Assembly: GCF_017874255.1 (NCBI RefSeq)
Contig: NZ_JAGGLD010000007.1
Location: forward strand, 104,272 to 168,271
Direction: 5' to 3'
From: Paenibacillus shirakamiensis
Lineage (GTDB): Bacteria; Bacillota; Bacilli; Paenibacillales; Paenibacillaceae
DNA: 64,000 nucleotides
Within the stretch, counting starts at the first letter, position 1, and the number at the start of each line of letters is the position of its first letter. A program made the translations under genes and the position numbers. The notes beneath the pieces were generated by a model. That model had not been told where the DNA came from and did not search any database. It saw nothing but the letters and a program-made list of their open reading frames with translations. This document shows positions 18,359 through 29,611 of the stretch, in pieces.

Positions 18359-19837
18359 TCAATTCAAGTATTTTACTGGATTTTGCAGTGTACCGTTTTT
18401 ATGAATCTCAAAGTGCAGATGTATGCCAAAGGAATGACCTGTATCACCCATTGTACCGATGCGATCGCCTTGATCTACACGTTCGCCTTGTCTCACACTA
18501 ATTTTACTTAGATGTCCATATAAGGTCTCATATCCATTACCATGGCTAATTACAATGCAATTCCCATACCCATTTCTCGTACCTGCAAAGGTCACTCTTC
18601 CACTATCCGCCGCTAGAATGCTTCGATTCGAGGAAATGATGTCTAGACCTTTGTGTAGTTTGTTCCAGCGCACCCCAAATTTGCTGGTGATGGAGTGCCC
18701 TGATACCGGCCAAGCGAACAACCCAGAAGAAATGGATGCTGCTTTTACCTTGGCAATCACTTTGGTTCCTTGCAGGACTACCTTAGGCTGTGCAGCCTGA
18801 GTGACCTGCTGACTTATGAATTGACGTCCTACGACCTGTCCATTTTCCTTAACCACGCGGAAGGTCATAAGTTTACGACCATTTACCCCAGCGGCGACTA
18901 CCTTGCTTGTCCCTTGGTTAAGCTCATTCGTCTTTCTCACTTCGACGAACGGCTCACTGGCAGCTTCTGTTGATATTCTCTCTACTGTCTTCACTGTCAC
19001 TAACGAATCGGGTACCGAAAGCTTGAGTTCTGATCCAATCTTCAAACGCGTTTCCTGAATACCCGGATTCATTGTAAAAAGGACATGCTCCGAAGTGCCA
19101 GTACGCTTGGCTATAGAACCCACTGTATCCCCATCCTGTACTTCGTACGTAGTAGAAATTTGCTTCTTTTCTGTAAGCCGCTGAACGACCGCTTCCGCAG
19201 TCATAATCTTAGATGGTGTAGTCTCTACAGAATTACGTACCACCTTTTCCATAATGGCCGAGGATTCTACTATACCCTCAGGTGCACTATCATCGGATTT
19301 TGTATTGGGTATATATGCGGTACGCTGTAACTTCATAGCAGGAACAGCGGTTTGAGGGAGATATTTAGATTTCACTTGCTGTAGAACCTGATTGGCAGTA
19401 GCTTGATCTTTGACCAGTCCGACTACATGTCCATTGACTTTAATTTCAATTCCAGCCGAAGTGGGAACTAATCTTTTGTCTAGAACCGCAATTGCATCAC
19501 CAAGTTCCATCTGTTCATCAGCCTTATAAGCTTGATCCAGTACAGCAGTTATACCATCTGTGTCGATCTCAATGTTGGCCTCAGGGTACTGCTGTTCAAG
19601 CGATTGCTGCTTTTGCTTATAGAATGCAGTTAGATCTTCTTGCTTTCTGACCGTTCCAATCTCTTGACCTTCCATATACACTCTATAAAAGGGGACTTTA
19701 TTTGCTCCCACATATTGATGTCCTGCAAAAAATACGCCTCCTGCAGTCAAAATTGCCCCTGCTAAGACGGCTACACTTCGTTTTACTTTAGCTTGGCTCC
19801 ATATCGATTGAAACCCTTTTCCATTGCTGCCCTTCAT
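18359..19837 (-). CDS. secreted M23 peptidoglycan endopeptidase with LysM and G5 domains
   Basis: 492 residues. An N-terminal membrane or signal segment (about 20-40) is followed by a long extracellular region. It then has a LysM domain (about 230-275, YEVQDGDTVGSIAKRTG), a G5 domain (about 280-355) and an M23 metallopeptidase (about 385-490). The zinc ligands are in KLHKGLDI and GIHLHFEIH. It should cut peptide cross-links in peptidoglycan. Its place directly upstream of walR in the transcription direction suggests a functional link to wall homeostasis, although a terminator separates them. Confidence 0.93.
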   Translation of the reverse strand: MKGSNGKGFQSIWSQAKVKRSVAVLAGAILTAGGVFFAGHQYVGANKVPFYRVYMEGQEIGTVRKQEDLTAFYKQKQQSLEQQYPEANIEIDTDGITAVLDQAYKADEQMELGDAIAVLDKRLVPTSAGIEIKVNGHVVGLVKDQATANQVLQQVKSKYLPQTAVPAMKLQRTAYIPNTKSDDSAPEGIVESSAIMEKVVRNSVETTPSKIMTAEAVVQRLTEKKQISTTYEVQDGDTVGSIAKRTGTSEHVLFTMNPGIQETRLKIGSELKLSVPDSLVTVKTVERISTEAASEPFVEVRKTNELNQGTSKVVAAGVNGRKLMTFRVVKENGQVVGRQFISQQVTQAAQPKVVLQGTKVIAKVKAASISSGLFAWPVSGHSITSKFGVRWNKLHKGLDIISSNRSILAADSGRVTFAGTRNGYGNCIVISHGNGYETLYGHLSKISVRQGERVDQGDRIGTMGDTGHSFGIHLHFEIHKNGTLQNPVKYLN

Positions 19838-19981
19838 TATGCTCTCCTTTTCATGAACAGAGAATTGTTACTTCAGTGCGTCATGGCATATCATGCCAAA
19901 AAGTATCAAAATTTTAACCTTTTTGACACGTTACTAACTTTATCACAACTGAAGTAGGCAGATCAACTTGGTGAAAAACAG

Positions 19982-20010
19982 AAAAAACCCGCATAGAATG
20001 CGAGTTTTTT
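19982..20010. terminator. terminator after the hypothetical membrane protein gene
   Basis: A 13-bp stem (including A-T flanks and one G-U) with a 3-nt loop. T runs on both strands allow bidirectional function. It lies 90 nt past the stop at 20100. Confidence 0.8.
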
Positions 20011-20099
20011 GGGCATGGTCTAATTTACCTGAGTTAGTTTATTGTTCTCATTATATATACATTTTTCTAGTAAACTTGTTCGTTCTATTAAGATTTAGA

Positions 20100-20786
20100 C
20101 TATTTTTTTAAAATTTTCATGACTTTTGCGTATTCCTCTTTATTCAGAGCAGTAGACATCATCTGCTGAATCTGAATGAATTCACTCTCTGTAATTCCAC
20201 CCTCAAGCATGGCCGTGATAGACTGCATTTCTTTCTGAGGTAATTTCGACATGAGCATATTGAAGACTTCCTCTTTATCCTGATCCGGTAATTCTTTTTT
20301 CATTGTTGCTAAATCTTCTGGACTAATTACGATTTTATCCTCTGCAGCCTTCGATTCCTCATCGGTACTCCCCATAACCGGCAACGCATCTTTCGGAGGG
20401 GTCTGTCCTGATTGCTCGTCTGACGTGGGAGAATGAGGTTCATTCGATTTTCCATCTATTCCTGAGCTACCTGATGGCTTAATCATAGATGCAGAAGGTG
20501 TTGTGGGATCTGCCTCGATCTTATTGGACTGTGACCCTGCTACAGGATCAGTCTTAGATTTTGTTATCTGATCTGCAGTCTTAGAATCCGCTTTAGTTCC
20601 GCCCTTACCTGTAACTCCCTGCAATACATCGCCTAATCCAGACGGTTGCCCTTTCCAAGAGATATTAAAGCTCTTCATTAGGGACTGGATGTAGGTATTT
20701 ACGACATACCCTGTTGTCAGCACCGTTAAGGCACATACTAGAATCATAGTCAGCATTAAGGTAAGCAATCTTGATAACCACTTCAT
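20100..20786 (-). CDS. hypothetical membrane-anchored protein with a disordered linker
   Basis: 228 residues from the ATG at 20786, preceded by GGAGGG and AAGGA. A single N-terminal membrane helix (about 5-30) is followed by a low-complexity region rich in Ser, Thr, Lys, Pro and Asp (about 60-150). A C-terminal helical domain (about 155-228) includes SPEDLATMKKELPDQDKEEV. I recognise no family. The frame extends 34 codons further upstream without a binding site. It lies between purA and the M23 peptidase gene and has its own terminator. The shape suggests an external domain on a flexible stalk. Confidence 0.75.
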   Translation of the reverse strand: MKWLSRLLTLMLTMILVCALTVLTTGYVVNTYIQSLMKSFNISWKGQPSGLGDVLQGVTGKGGTKADSKTADQITKSKTDPVAGSQSNKIEADPTTPSASMIKPSGSSGIDGKSNEPHSPTSDEQSGQTPPKDALPVMGSTDEESKAAEDKIVISPEDLATMKKELPDQDKEEVFNMLMSKLPQKEMQSITAMLEGGITESEFIQIQQMMSTALNKEEYAKVMKILKK

Positions 20787-20917
20787 TGTTTCCTTGCTCC
20801 CTCCTCTTAATCTATGAATGATGTCATCCACGCAGTCTCTAGTATTCCCGAATAAAGAGCTTTTTCTACCTCCTCTATCAAAAAACATTCCAATACCAAT
20901 GTGTAATTACAATAAAA

Positions 20918-20943
20918 AAGGCCCCCTATAACTAGGAGGCCTT
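20918..20943 (-). terminator. purA terminator
   Basis: A 9-bp stem (AAGGCCTCC / GGGGGCCTT with one G-U) and a TTTTTT tail on the minus strand, 20 nt after the purA stop. Confidence 0.9.
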
Positions 20944-20962
20944 GCTCTAATCCCTATATTGG

Positions 20963-22333
<1,371 letters not shown>

Positions 22334-22349
22334 CTAAAGCAGCAATACC

Positions 22350-22378
22350 AGTGTACCAGCCCGATTTTTCAAAGTCAA
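22350..22378 (-). promoter_or_regulatory. purA promoter
   Basis: On the minus strand, -35 TTGACT (22378-22373), a 17-bp spacer and -10 TACACT (22355-22350). The inverted PurR-box pair lies immediately upstream, as in PurR-controlled promoters of Bacillus. Confidence 0.65.
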
Positions 22379-22383
22379 ATCAA

Positions 22384-22426
22384 AAAGCGAACAATCCCAC
22401 ACTAGAATGTGGAATTGTTCGGAATT
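22384..22426 (-). promoter_or_regulatory. inverted PurR boxes coinciding with the dnaB terminator hairpin
   Basis: Two copies of the PurBox pattern AWWWCCGAACWWT face each other. The copy on the minus strand, AATTCCGAACAAT, is a full match; the other, AAAAGCGAACAAT, has one mismatch. The CGAAC cores span 34 bp (22388-22421). The same bases form a 14-bp hairpin with one mismatch followed by CTTTTTG, 10 nt after the dnaB stop, so the element may both end dnaB transcripts and bind PurR for purA. PurR itself is not in the window. Confidence 0.65.
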
Positions 22427-22430
22427 TAAC

Positions 22431-23792
22431 TCAACCCGCAAAAGGATCGGAATGGGCTCGTTCATAGTTTGCGAATTTATTATAATTTTTGAGAAAGACG
22501 AGTTCTACCGTACCCACCGGACCATTACGCTGCTTGGCTATAATGATCTCGATAATATTCTTTTTCTCCGTCTCTTGATTGTAGTAATCATCCCGGTATA
22601 AGAAAGCTACAATATCTGCATCTTGCTCAATGGAACCGGATTCCCGAAGGTCAGACATCATCGGACGTTTGTCTTGACGCTGCTCAACTCCCCGACTTAA
22701 TTGGGAGAGGGCAATAACAGGCACTTCTAATTCTCTGGCAATTTGCTTCAGTGTACGCGAAATCTCAGACACTTCCTGCTGCCTGTTCTCTCCGGCTTTG
22801 CCCCGCCCATGAATAAGTTGAAGGTAGTCGATGACGATCATTCCGAGGCCCTTCTCCTTCTTCAAGCGTCTACATTTCGCACGAATATCAGCTACAGTCA
22901 CACCCGGTGTATCGTCGATATAAATATCGGCTTCTGATAGTGCTGCGATCCCCATAGTTAGCTTAGACCAGTCATCATCACTCTTGATTTCGCCCGTTCG
23001 CATAACACCCGCATCAAGATTCGCTTCTGCACAGATCATCCGCTGAACCAGCTGAGCTGCTGACATCTCGAGACTAAATATGGCCACAGTTTCACGGCTT
23101 CTAACCGCTGCATTTTGCGCAATATTTAGAGCAAACGCCGTCTTACCTACCGATGGACGAGCTGCTACAATAATCAGATCGTTGCGCTGAAATCCATTCG
23201 TCATTTTATCTAGATCAGAGAATCCCGAGGAGATTCCTGAAGTATTCCCCTTATTCTGATGAAGTAATTCCACACGTTCGAACACTTCCATCAACACATC
23301 CCGGATCGCAATAAAGCCGCTACCTGAACGTCCATTCGATATTTCCAGGATACGGCGCTCTGCGTCACTCAACATCCCGCCGATATCCTCGCCATTAGTA
23401 TAACCATCACTCACGATTTGAGTAGCGGTACGTATAAGGCGGCGAAGCATCGACTTCTCTTCAATAATTCGTGCATAATAATCTACATTAGCCGCCGTTG
23501 GAACAGCATGTGCAAGTCTAGCTAGGTGGCTCACGCCACCAATCTGCTCCAGCTCGCCCTTGTCTTGCAACCTTGAGGTAAGGGTCACCAGGTCGATAGG
23601 TTTGTTATCTTCCCCCAGCTCTAACATAGCCTCATATATCATCTGGTGAGCCTTATCGTAGAAATCCTCGGTTCTTACCCGTTCCATCGACGTAATCAAG
23701 GCTTCGGATTGAAGCAAAATGGCTCCGAGTACCGCCTGTTCCGCTTCCAGATTTTGAGGAGGTATCCGATCGATAAATAACTCTCCGCCCAT
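22431..23792 (-). CDS. dnaB: replicative DNA helicase
   Basis: 453 residues of the DnaB family (called DnaC in B. subtilis). The N-terminal helical domain begins PPQNLEAEQAVLGAIL. The RecA-like ATPase has Walker A AARPSVGKT (about 210-218), Walker B VIDYLQLI and the sensor region LSQLSRGVEQR. It is the hexameric fork helicase. The ATG lies directly behind the rplI stop, and its ribosome binding site is inside the rplI end, which is the conserved rplI-dnaB arrangement. Confidence 0.97.
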   Translation of the reverse strand: MGGELFIDRIPPQNLEAEQAVLGAILLQSEALITSMERVRTEDFYDKAHQMIYEAMLELGEDNKPIDLVTLTSRLQDKGELEQIGGVSHLARLAHAVPTAANVDYYARIIEEKSMLRRLIRTATQIVSDGYTNGEDIGGMLSDAERRILEISNGRSGSGFIAIRDVLMEVFERVELLHQNKGNTSGISSGFSDLDKMTNGFQRNDLIIVAARPSVGKTAFALNIAQNAAVRSRETVAIFSLEMSAAQLVQRMICAEANLDAGVMRTGEIKSDDDWSKLTMGIAALSEADIYIDDTPGVTVADIRAKCRRLKKEKGLGMIVIDYLQLIHGRGKAGENRQQEVSEISRTLKQIARELEVPVIALSQLSRGVEQRQDKRPMMSDLRESGSIEQDADIVAFLYRDDYYNQETEKKNIIEIIIAKQRNGPVGTVELVFLKNYNKFANYERAHSDPFAG

Positions 23793-23793
23793 C

Positions 23794-24240
23794 TTATTCC
23801 TCCGTAACTTGGACCTTAAGTGTCCCCTTCACTTCAGGGTGAAGTTTAACTACAACTTGAGTTAACCCAAGCGTACGAATAGGTTCACTTAGTTCCATCT
23901 TACGTTTGTCAATTTTAATACCCAGTTGTTTTTGGAGACCTTCCGCAATTTGCTTGCTCGTAATAGCCCCAAATAGGCGTCCACCCTCACCAGATTTAGC
24001 CTTAAGTTCTACCGTCATTTCTTCAAGCTTTTTACCAAGTTGTACGGCTTCTTCCTTCTCTTGCTCTTTGCGTTTCAATTCAGCAGCAGATTGATTTTCA
24101 AGTGTTTTTACATTGCCATCGGTTGCATGTTTCACTAGACCCTTAGGAAATAGGAAATTCTGTGCATAACCCTCAGATACTTCTTTAACTTGTCCTTTTT
24201 TACCTTGACCTTTTACATCTTGCAAGAATATAACTTTCAT
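23794..24240 (-). CDS. rplI: 50S ribosomal protein L9
   Basis: 148 residues: the RNA-binding N-terminal domain [20 protein letters not shown], the central long helix (about 40-75) and the C-terminal domain with GRLFGAIT. It overlaps the end of gdpP by 4 bp and runs straight into dnaB, so the three are translationally linked. Confidence 0.98.
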   Translation of the reverse strand: MKVIFLQDVKGQGKKGQVKEVSEGYAQNFLFPKGLVKHATDGNVKTLENQSAAELKRKEQEKEEAVQLGKKLEEMTVELKAKSGEGGRLFGAITSKQIAEGLQKQLGIKIDKRKMELSEPIRTLGLTQVVVKLHPEVKGTLKVQVTEE

Positions 24241-26219
24241 TCAAATAACCCCTCTTCTCTTTCGATTTCATCCAGTACTTCCAGAAGTTTTCGTTCCGCG
24301 TCAGCCTGTGTACCTTCTAATTGGGCCGCCGCATTCGTCAAATGTCCGCCGCCGCCGAGCTTTTCCATCACAACCTGAACATTCATTGTTCCGAGTGAAC
24401 GTGCACTGATTCCAATCATGCCATCGGGCCGTGCACTAATCACAAAGGAAGCCAGAACATTCGTCATATTCAACAAGGTGTCTGCCACTTGAGCAATTAA
24501 CAACTGTGGAATCTTTCGATTCGATTCCGTTACGGCTAGTGCAATATGACCATGGATCATACGTGCATGCTTGATAATTTCAGCTTTTTCAATATATTCT
24601 TGCAAATCTTCTTTGAGAATTCGCTGCACTACTACGGTGTCTGCACCATTTCTGCGCAAGAAACCTGCGGCCTCAAACGTTCTAGAACCGGTATGAAGAG
24701 CGAAATGCTTCGTGTCTACCGTAATTCCCGATAATAACGCTGTAGCTTCCAGTGGACTGAGCTGGACTTTCTCGTGAATGTATTGCAGTAACTCCGTAAC
24801 TAACTCACAAGCAGAAGAAGCATAGGGTTCCAAATAGACAAGCACAGCATCGTTGATAAATTCTTCACCGCGCCGATGATGATCCACAATTACCACTCTC
24901 CGGGCCTGATCAACGAGCGCAGGCTCCATGGTCATGGACTTCTTATGGGTATCCACAACAATAAGCAAGGTGTTCTCCGTCATAAGACTCATAGCTTGAT
25001 CCGGGCTTATAAACCGACGTCTAAGCGGTTCATCCTTATCTATTCGCTCCATCATTCGTTCAATCGCTGGATTACTCCCATCCAGTACGATGTAGGCTTC
25101 AACTTTATACATATCTGCAGCTTTGAGTACCCCGATCGAAGCACCGAGTACGTCCAGATCGGGTACGCGATGCCCCATAATAATTACACGATCACTCTCC
25201 TGCATCAGATCCCGCAGGGCATGCGCAATAACTCTAGCACGAACACGGGTACGTTTCTCTACTGCCGTAGTCTTTCCTCCATAGAAGGAAAGTCTCTGCC
25301 CTGATTTCACAGCAGCTTGGTCCCCACCCCGGCCTAGTGCCATGTCTAGACTTGACTGGGCAAGTTCTCCTAGCTCACTAACACTGCTCGGGCCAAAGGC
25401 AAGTCCAATGCTGAGTGTCATCGGCACTTTCAAGTCGGCTGTAAGTTCCCTTACTTCATCCAAAACCACGAACCGACTGAGCTCAAGGTCTTTCAACGAC
25501 TTTTGATTCAACATCATTAAGTAACGTTCAGAAGATAACCTTCTAAGATAGACACGGTATTGTTTCGCCCAAGCAGTCAAGACGGAAGCAACCCTTGCAA
25601 TTAAAGCAGCCCTCTGCTGATCGTCCATCCCTTGCGATGCTTCATCTAGATTATCGAGCATAATGATACCAAAGGACATTCGCTCATCTTCATATCGATC
25701 CCGAAGCGAGGCAAGTTCCGTCATATCCTGTACATAGATCATACGCTCATCATTCTGAATTGTAAGTTCATAATTTCTGTCATTTACTACTACTTCTAAG
25801 GTAGTTCGTCCTTCATTTTCCTTCTTATCTCGAGAGAATTGAGGAACCATAGGTAGAAGTTCTGATAACGGTTGCCCAATCACGGTGCTTCCACGACCGA
25901 ACATTCCCGTTACGAAGCGATTGTGCCATTCTACGGTGCGATTGTCCGCATACAAAAGAACACCAAAAGGCAAGCGACTAATCGCTTCTCCTTCCACCCG
26001 TTTGACACGAAACGTTAATTCAGAAATATACTGTTCAAGTTCCTTCCGAAATTTGCGTTCTGTGCGAAGCATCGCGTACGCGAGTGCGCAGACCAAGCAT
26101 AGACTCACAAGTCCTAGAATCCAGTTAGAATAGGATATGAAGATGACCAGCAGGAGCTGGAGCATAAATGCCCACGCGGTCTGATACCCGTACCACCGCT
26201 TTTGCAATAAATTTGGCAT
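24237..26219 (-). CDS. gdpP: cyclic-di-AMP phosphodiesterase GdpP
   Basis: 660 residues. Two N-terminal membrane helices (about 12-50) precede a PAS-like domain, a degenerate GGDEF domain (about 170-300) and a DHH/DHHA1 phosphodiesterase. The DHH part shows [21 protein letters not shown] and the VDHHRRG motif, with GGGGH near the C-terminus. It hydrolyses c-di-AMP, which controls potassium, osmotic balance and wall stress. It follows yybS by 11 bp and is coupled to rplI. Confidence 0.96.
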   Translation of the reverse strand: MPNLLQKRWYGYQTAWAFMLQLLLVIFISYSNWILGLVSLCLVCALAYAMLRTERKFRKELEQYISELTFRVKRVEGEAISRLPFGVLLYADNRTVEWHNRFVTGMFGRGSTVIGQPLSELLPMVPQFSRDKKENEGRTTLEVVVNDRNYELTIQNDERMIYVQDMTELASLRDRYEDERMSFGIIMLDNLDEASQGMDDQQRAALIARVASVLTAWAKQYRVYLRRLSSERYLMMLNQKSLKDLELSRFVVLDEVRELTADLKVPMTLSIGLAFGPSSVSELGELAQSSLDMALGRGGDQAAVKSGQRLSFYGGKTTAVEKRTRVRARVIAHALRDLMQESDRVIIMGHRVPDLDVLGASIGVLKAADMYKVEAYIVLDGSNPAIERMMERIDKDEPLRRRFISPDQAMSLMTENTLLIVVDTHKKSMTMEPALVDQARRVVIVDHHRRGEEFINDAVLVYLEPYASSACELVTELLQYIHEKVQLSPLEATALLSGITVDTKHFALHTGSRTFEAAGFLRRNGADTVVVQRILKEDLQEYIEKAEIIKHARMIHGHIALAVTESNRKIPQLLIAQVADTLLNMTNVLASFVISARPDGMIGISARSLGTMNVQVVMEKLGGGGHLTNAAAQLEGTQADAERKLLEVLDEIEREEGLFE

Positions 26220-26230
26220 ACGTTCCCATC

Positions 26231-27151
26231 CTATCGTCTTGATCTTGTAATCATGTCACGCAGTGGAAAAGCAATATCGAATAGACCGATCAGCCACAGC
26301 GGACGGATAAAGAGCATAAGTACGGTAAGCAGAATAGGGATGCCCTTGTTCCACTTCTTGGTATGTGCGATATAGAAAAAGAACCCCGCAGATTGAATAA
26401 TAAAAGCGAACTGAAGCATAGGCAGTAGATTAAGTACAACGGTACCCAAAAATCCCTCTTTCGCAGAAGATCCACCGAATAGTTCGATTAATAACACAAT
26501 GCAGTAATACCAGATTAGCGCACGGGGTAGCCGCCATTCACGAAGAGGCATCATTTTAGGCGTAATTTGGCCTAGACTTGCAAGTGTAGGACGAGCAATA
26601 GCATGAGTAATGGTAGCCATAGCTAAGGAAGTTATGATTAAAGTAAAAGGAATCGTCTGTACAGTAAGCGTACTGATCTGCTGCGTATCCTGGTCCGACA
26701 ACTTTAACTCTGTAGCCAAAGATCCTCCTGTAGCACTTCGGAAAGGCGTTGCAGCTGTATTCACAATATTCTCAATCGTATGTGCGAGATTAAAGTCAAA
26801 GAACAACGTACTAATCAGCAACAATAATAAGAATTCAGCAAGTATCGTTCCCGCCCCGAACATAACCGTACGGAGTACAGATGCTCTTTTCTTATAGAAG
26901 TGACCCATCACAATGGATGGTATTAAAAAATAAAGCGGTAAGAAGATAGACCAAGAGCCCATGACAATCATAACAATGAGAAACACAGGGACAATGTGAT
27001 AGACAAATGATTTCGTGGTCAGTGTCGCATACAGAATGGTCGTAGGCAACATAATGAGCAGAACCGTTATAAATGTGAAGGGGGTAACTAAGGACAGCAA
27101 GAGTAGTAAATACGTTATACTCCAAGCTATGGATGCCAAGCGTGATTTCAA
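26231..27151 (-). CDS. yybS: YybS family membrane protein (DUF2232)
   Basis: 306 residues, almost wholly hydrophobic, with about eight predicted membrane segments. Size and position directly upstream of gdpP-rplI-dnaB match YybS of Bacillus, a DUF2232 protein of unknown function, possibly related to ECF-type substrate-binding subunits. Only 6 bp separate it from the gene before it. Confidence 0.85.
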   Translation of the reverse strand: MKSRLASIAWSITYLLLLLSLVTPFTFITVLLIMLPTTILYATLTTKSFVYHIVPVFLIVMIVMGSWSIFLPLYFLIPSIVMGHFYKKRASVLRTVMFGAGTILAEFLLLLLISTLFFDFNLAHTIENIVNTAATPFRSATGGSLATELKLSDQDTQQISTLTVQTIPFTLIITSLAMATITHAIARPTLASLGQITPKMMPLREWRLPRALIWYYCIVLLIELFGGSSAKEGFLGTVVLNLLPMLQFAFIIQSAGFFFYIAHTKKWNKGIPILLTVLMLFIRPLWLIGLFDIAFPLRDMITRSRR

Positions 27152-27157
27152 ATCATT

Positions 27158-27463
27158 TCACCTCTTACGAATATGATCTTCGAGTGCAGAAATATCATGA
27201 TACCAGTCTTCTAGCTGGTGACCTTCTTGTTTGTGCTTCTTCAGCTTCTCCATAATGTTCTCATCCAAATCTGAGTAGGAAATTCCTAGGCGGCGCCCTA
27301 AGATATAACCACTCACAATTAGACTGGAGAGGCTATCGGTTACTCGAGTCGTGCTACCTTCCCACAAAGCTTTAAATAGACGGGATACCTGATCCACCAC
27401 TTCGGTCTTCAGCCATTCAATGACCTTGGCTCGTTTGGCTACATCCATCTCCTTCTGCATCAT
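27158..27463 (-). CDS. MazG-like family protein
   Basis: 101 residues from the ATG at 27463. A compact all-helical protein with EVVDQVSRLFKALWEGST and ILGRRLGISYSDLDENIM, a pattern of MazG-like proteins in Paenibacillus. No clear metal-binding EExxE is visible, so pyrophosphatase activity is doubtful. The frame extends 22 codons upstream to 27529, but the first ATGs there have no binding site. Probably the first gene of the operon with yybS, gdpP, rplI and dnaB. Confidence 0.7.
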   Translation of the reverse strand: MMQKEMDVAKRAKVIEWLKTEVVDQVSRLFKALWEGSTTRVTDSLSSLIVSGYILGRRLGISYSDLDENIMEKLKKHKQEGHQLEDWYHDISALEDHIRKR

Positions 27464-27563
27464 AGAACACTCACTCTCTCTCCTCGAAAAAGCATTATTC
27501 TTCATTATAGCATAATACATTATGGCCACCTATCCAAGTCCTTACAGGCACATATGTTCGCCT

Positions 27564-27992
27564 TTATCCATTTGAAGAAGTCTCATGTCTCGCAACAAAA
27601 CGCTCACAATATTCTATGATTTGACTCCGACGTACGATTCCAATGAACCGATTCATATCATCTACGACAGGCACAAAATTTTGTACCTTTGCCAAATTAA
27701 TCAAGTCCTCCATATCCTCATCTATAGATACAGGCTTAATATCAAGCTTTAGAGGTACATCCTTTAATAAAAATTTCGAAGCGTTCTCAAATGTAATTTT
27801 ACCGTGTGAATTTTTCATGAACCATAGTAAATCTCCTTCGGTAATGGTCCCAACATACATGCCTTCTTTGTTAAGAATAGGGACTGCTGTATACCGATGA
27901 TATTCCATGCGCTCTAAGGTCTGACGCAAAGTTGAATCTAGAGTCACACAGGCAACCTGACTTTTGGGTAGCAAGAAAAACGCGATATTCAT
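27564..27992 (-). CDS. CBS-domain protein
   Basis: 142 residues forming a tandem pair of CBS domains (about 8-62 and 75-135), with VGTITEGDLLWFM and IGIVRRSQIIEY as the two characteristic ends. Such stand-alone pairs bind adenine nucleotides, and some Bacillota examples bind c-di-AMP. Its place close to gdpP makes c-di-AMP sensing plausible but unproven. GAGGAGG lies about 11 nt before the ATG. A 100-nt leader separates it from the terminator of the LCP gene. Confidence 0.85.
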   Translation of the reverse strand: MNIAFFLLPKSQVACVTLDSTLRQTLERMEYHRYTAVPILNKEGMYVGTITEGDLLWFMKNSHGKITFENASKFLLKDVPLKLDIKPVSIDEDMEDLINLAKVQNFVPVVDDMNRFIGIVRRSQIIEYCERFVARHETSSNG

Positions 27993-28093
27993 GTAACGAT
28001 AATCCTCCTCATTCTCTCCTCCATGTGTGAGGAAAGTCTACGTCCACAGAGGCAACCCTAATTCACCCGCTAACTTCTGGGCAAGGTGAAAAA

Positions 28094-28119
28094 TCGGCAG
28101 CCGAAAACCGGACTGCCGA
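28094..28119 (-). terminator. terminator of the LCP gene
   Basis: A 7-bp GC-rich stem (TCGGCAG / CTGCCGA) with a 12-nt loop that can pair further, followed by TTTTT on the minus strand. Confidence 0.85.
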
Positions 28120-28164
28120 AACCAATTCGTTGCTTCTTTTTATATTATGGCATCAAACAGACAC

Positions 28165-29184
28165 TCATTCAATTTCTTGCTTTTGAGGCAATAGTAGATT
28201 GCTATCCGTGGTATTTGGATTGGACCAACTTTCGATCAACTGCTCAGCGTATTTAACATCCTTCTCATCAGCGATGTCATAATATACATTGTTCATCCGT
28301 TTACCTTCACCCATAATGGTAAAGCTATATATCTGAGGAGACTTTTCTCCCGTTAGCATCTGTTTGGCAAGATCAATAATAGAAGAAGGCAACATATCTG
28401 TCTTAAAATTTGCTCCTGCAATATCCATGAGTTCTGGAATCTTAGATACTTGATTCAATTGCAATATACGTGTAACCATAGCATTCAGGAAAATTTGATG
28501 ACGTTTCGTACGATTAAAATCACTATCCTCTCGATAGCGAACGTAGTTCAGTGCATCCTTACCATCATAGATGGGTTTGTTCGCTAGAATTGTAAATTTC
28601 TCATGATCTTTTTCTTTATTCACGATATCCTTTGTGATGGGTAATTCAATACCGCCTAGAGCATCTACGACATCTCTCAACCCTTTAAAGTTAATAGCCG
28701 TATAGTATTCTGCTTTGCTGCCTAAGAAAGCATCAACCGTATCTTTAGCCATCTTCTCTCCACCAAAAGCGTAGGCATGGTTAATTTTATCCTTTTTACC
28801 TTTACCAACAATCTCGGTATACGTATCTCTTGGAATAGAGATAAGCAAAATTTTAGAATCTTTAGGACGTACTACAGCATAGATCATCGTATCTGAGCGT
28901 GCGGGTTCATTCTCTCTTTGATCCACCCCTAGCAATAAGGTAGAGAATGGCTTGGTCTGATAGACTACTGGTTTAGGCGCTTCCCCTTTAAGCGGGGCGT
29001 AAGACTTCTCCAGCTTCTTTTCCACATGTCCGGAAAGGAACATATCAAAAGCCATTACAGCTAGAGGTTTACGATATACGAATACACCCCCACCTACTAT
29101 AATGAGGACGAGCATAATAATTCCAAACGTTTTCCATTTATTGCGTTTATGCAGTTTTATAGGTTTAGCATTTCTTTCTTCCAT
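28165..29184 (-). CDS. LytR-CpsA-Psr (LCP) family wall-polymer transferase
   Basis: 339 residues from the ATG at 29184 (GGAGGAAG about 10 nt upstream). An ATG 11 codons earlier (29217) also has a site, TAGGAA, and is possible. One N-terminal membrane helix (about 20-40) is followed by the LCP catalytic domain with LLGVDQRENEPARSDTM, ISIPRDTYTEI, INHAYAFGG and RYREDSDFNRTKRHQ, which contain the conserved Asp and Arg residues. LCP enzymes attach teichoic acids or other glycopolymers to peptidoglycan outside the membrane. Confidence 0.93.
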   Translation of the reverse strand: MEERNAKPIKLHKRNKWKTFGIIMLVLIIVGGGVFVYRKPLAVMAFDMFLSGHVEKKLEKSYAPLKGEAPKPVVYQTKPFSTLLLGVDQRENEPARSDTMIYAVVRPKDSKILLISIPRDTYTEIVGKGKKDKINHAYAFGGEKMAKDTVDAFLGSKAEYYTAINFKGLRDVVDALGGIELPITKDIVNKEKDHEKFTILANKPIYDGKDALNYVRYREDSDFNRTKRHQIFLNAMVTRILQLNQVSKIPELMDIAGANFKTDMLPSSIIDLAKQMLTGEKSPQIYSFTIMGEGKRMNNVYYDIADEKDVKYAEQLIESWSNPNTTDSNLLLPQKQEIE

Positions 29185-29611
29185 GAACGTGACTTCCTCC
29201 ATTTCAGTATTCAGCATAAGATAAGATTTCCTACAATCATGAATACTCTTCTTCGATGCATTATTTGTTCGGATTCTATCCGTTTTTATTTCTTATTTGT
29301 CGGAGCTTTCAGAGCGAGCTTAAAATGTATGCCCCTCCCTTCATTAAACGCGCTGAATGTCCATTGAAGCAAGGCTAAATGATTCCATTTCGCATGAAAT
29401 AACAACTCTATCATTGTAATCGTATTTTTCTCTGAAAACACTACAAAAACGTAAGGAATAGATACTCCCATCGAACAATATACTCTAGGACTCTCTCTGG
29501 AATCAATGATAAATGCTTGGCATTTTTCCCATGAAAAAAGACATAGAATAGCTTATCTCCAGCAAGATAGGCCATATCTATGTCTTACGTATTCTTTTTC
29601 ATCCTATTCTA
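29185..29611. other. spacer between the opp operon and the LCP gene
   Basis: No gene is supported. It contains the opp terminator at 29538-29586 and presumably the LCP promoter on the minus strand. Confidence 0.5.
29538..29586 (-). terminator. terminator of the opp operon
   Basis: A long hairpin with a perfect 10-bp base (AAGACATAGA / TCTATGTCTT) and an imperfect upper stem. On the minus strand it is followed by TTTTTT. It starts 26 nt after the oppF stop. Confidence 0.8.

Noticed and set aside
28020..28093. GAGGAAAGTC string resembling a conserved RNase P RNA segment
   Set aside because: None of the other conserved RNase P RNA parts are present and the space is far too short.
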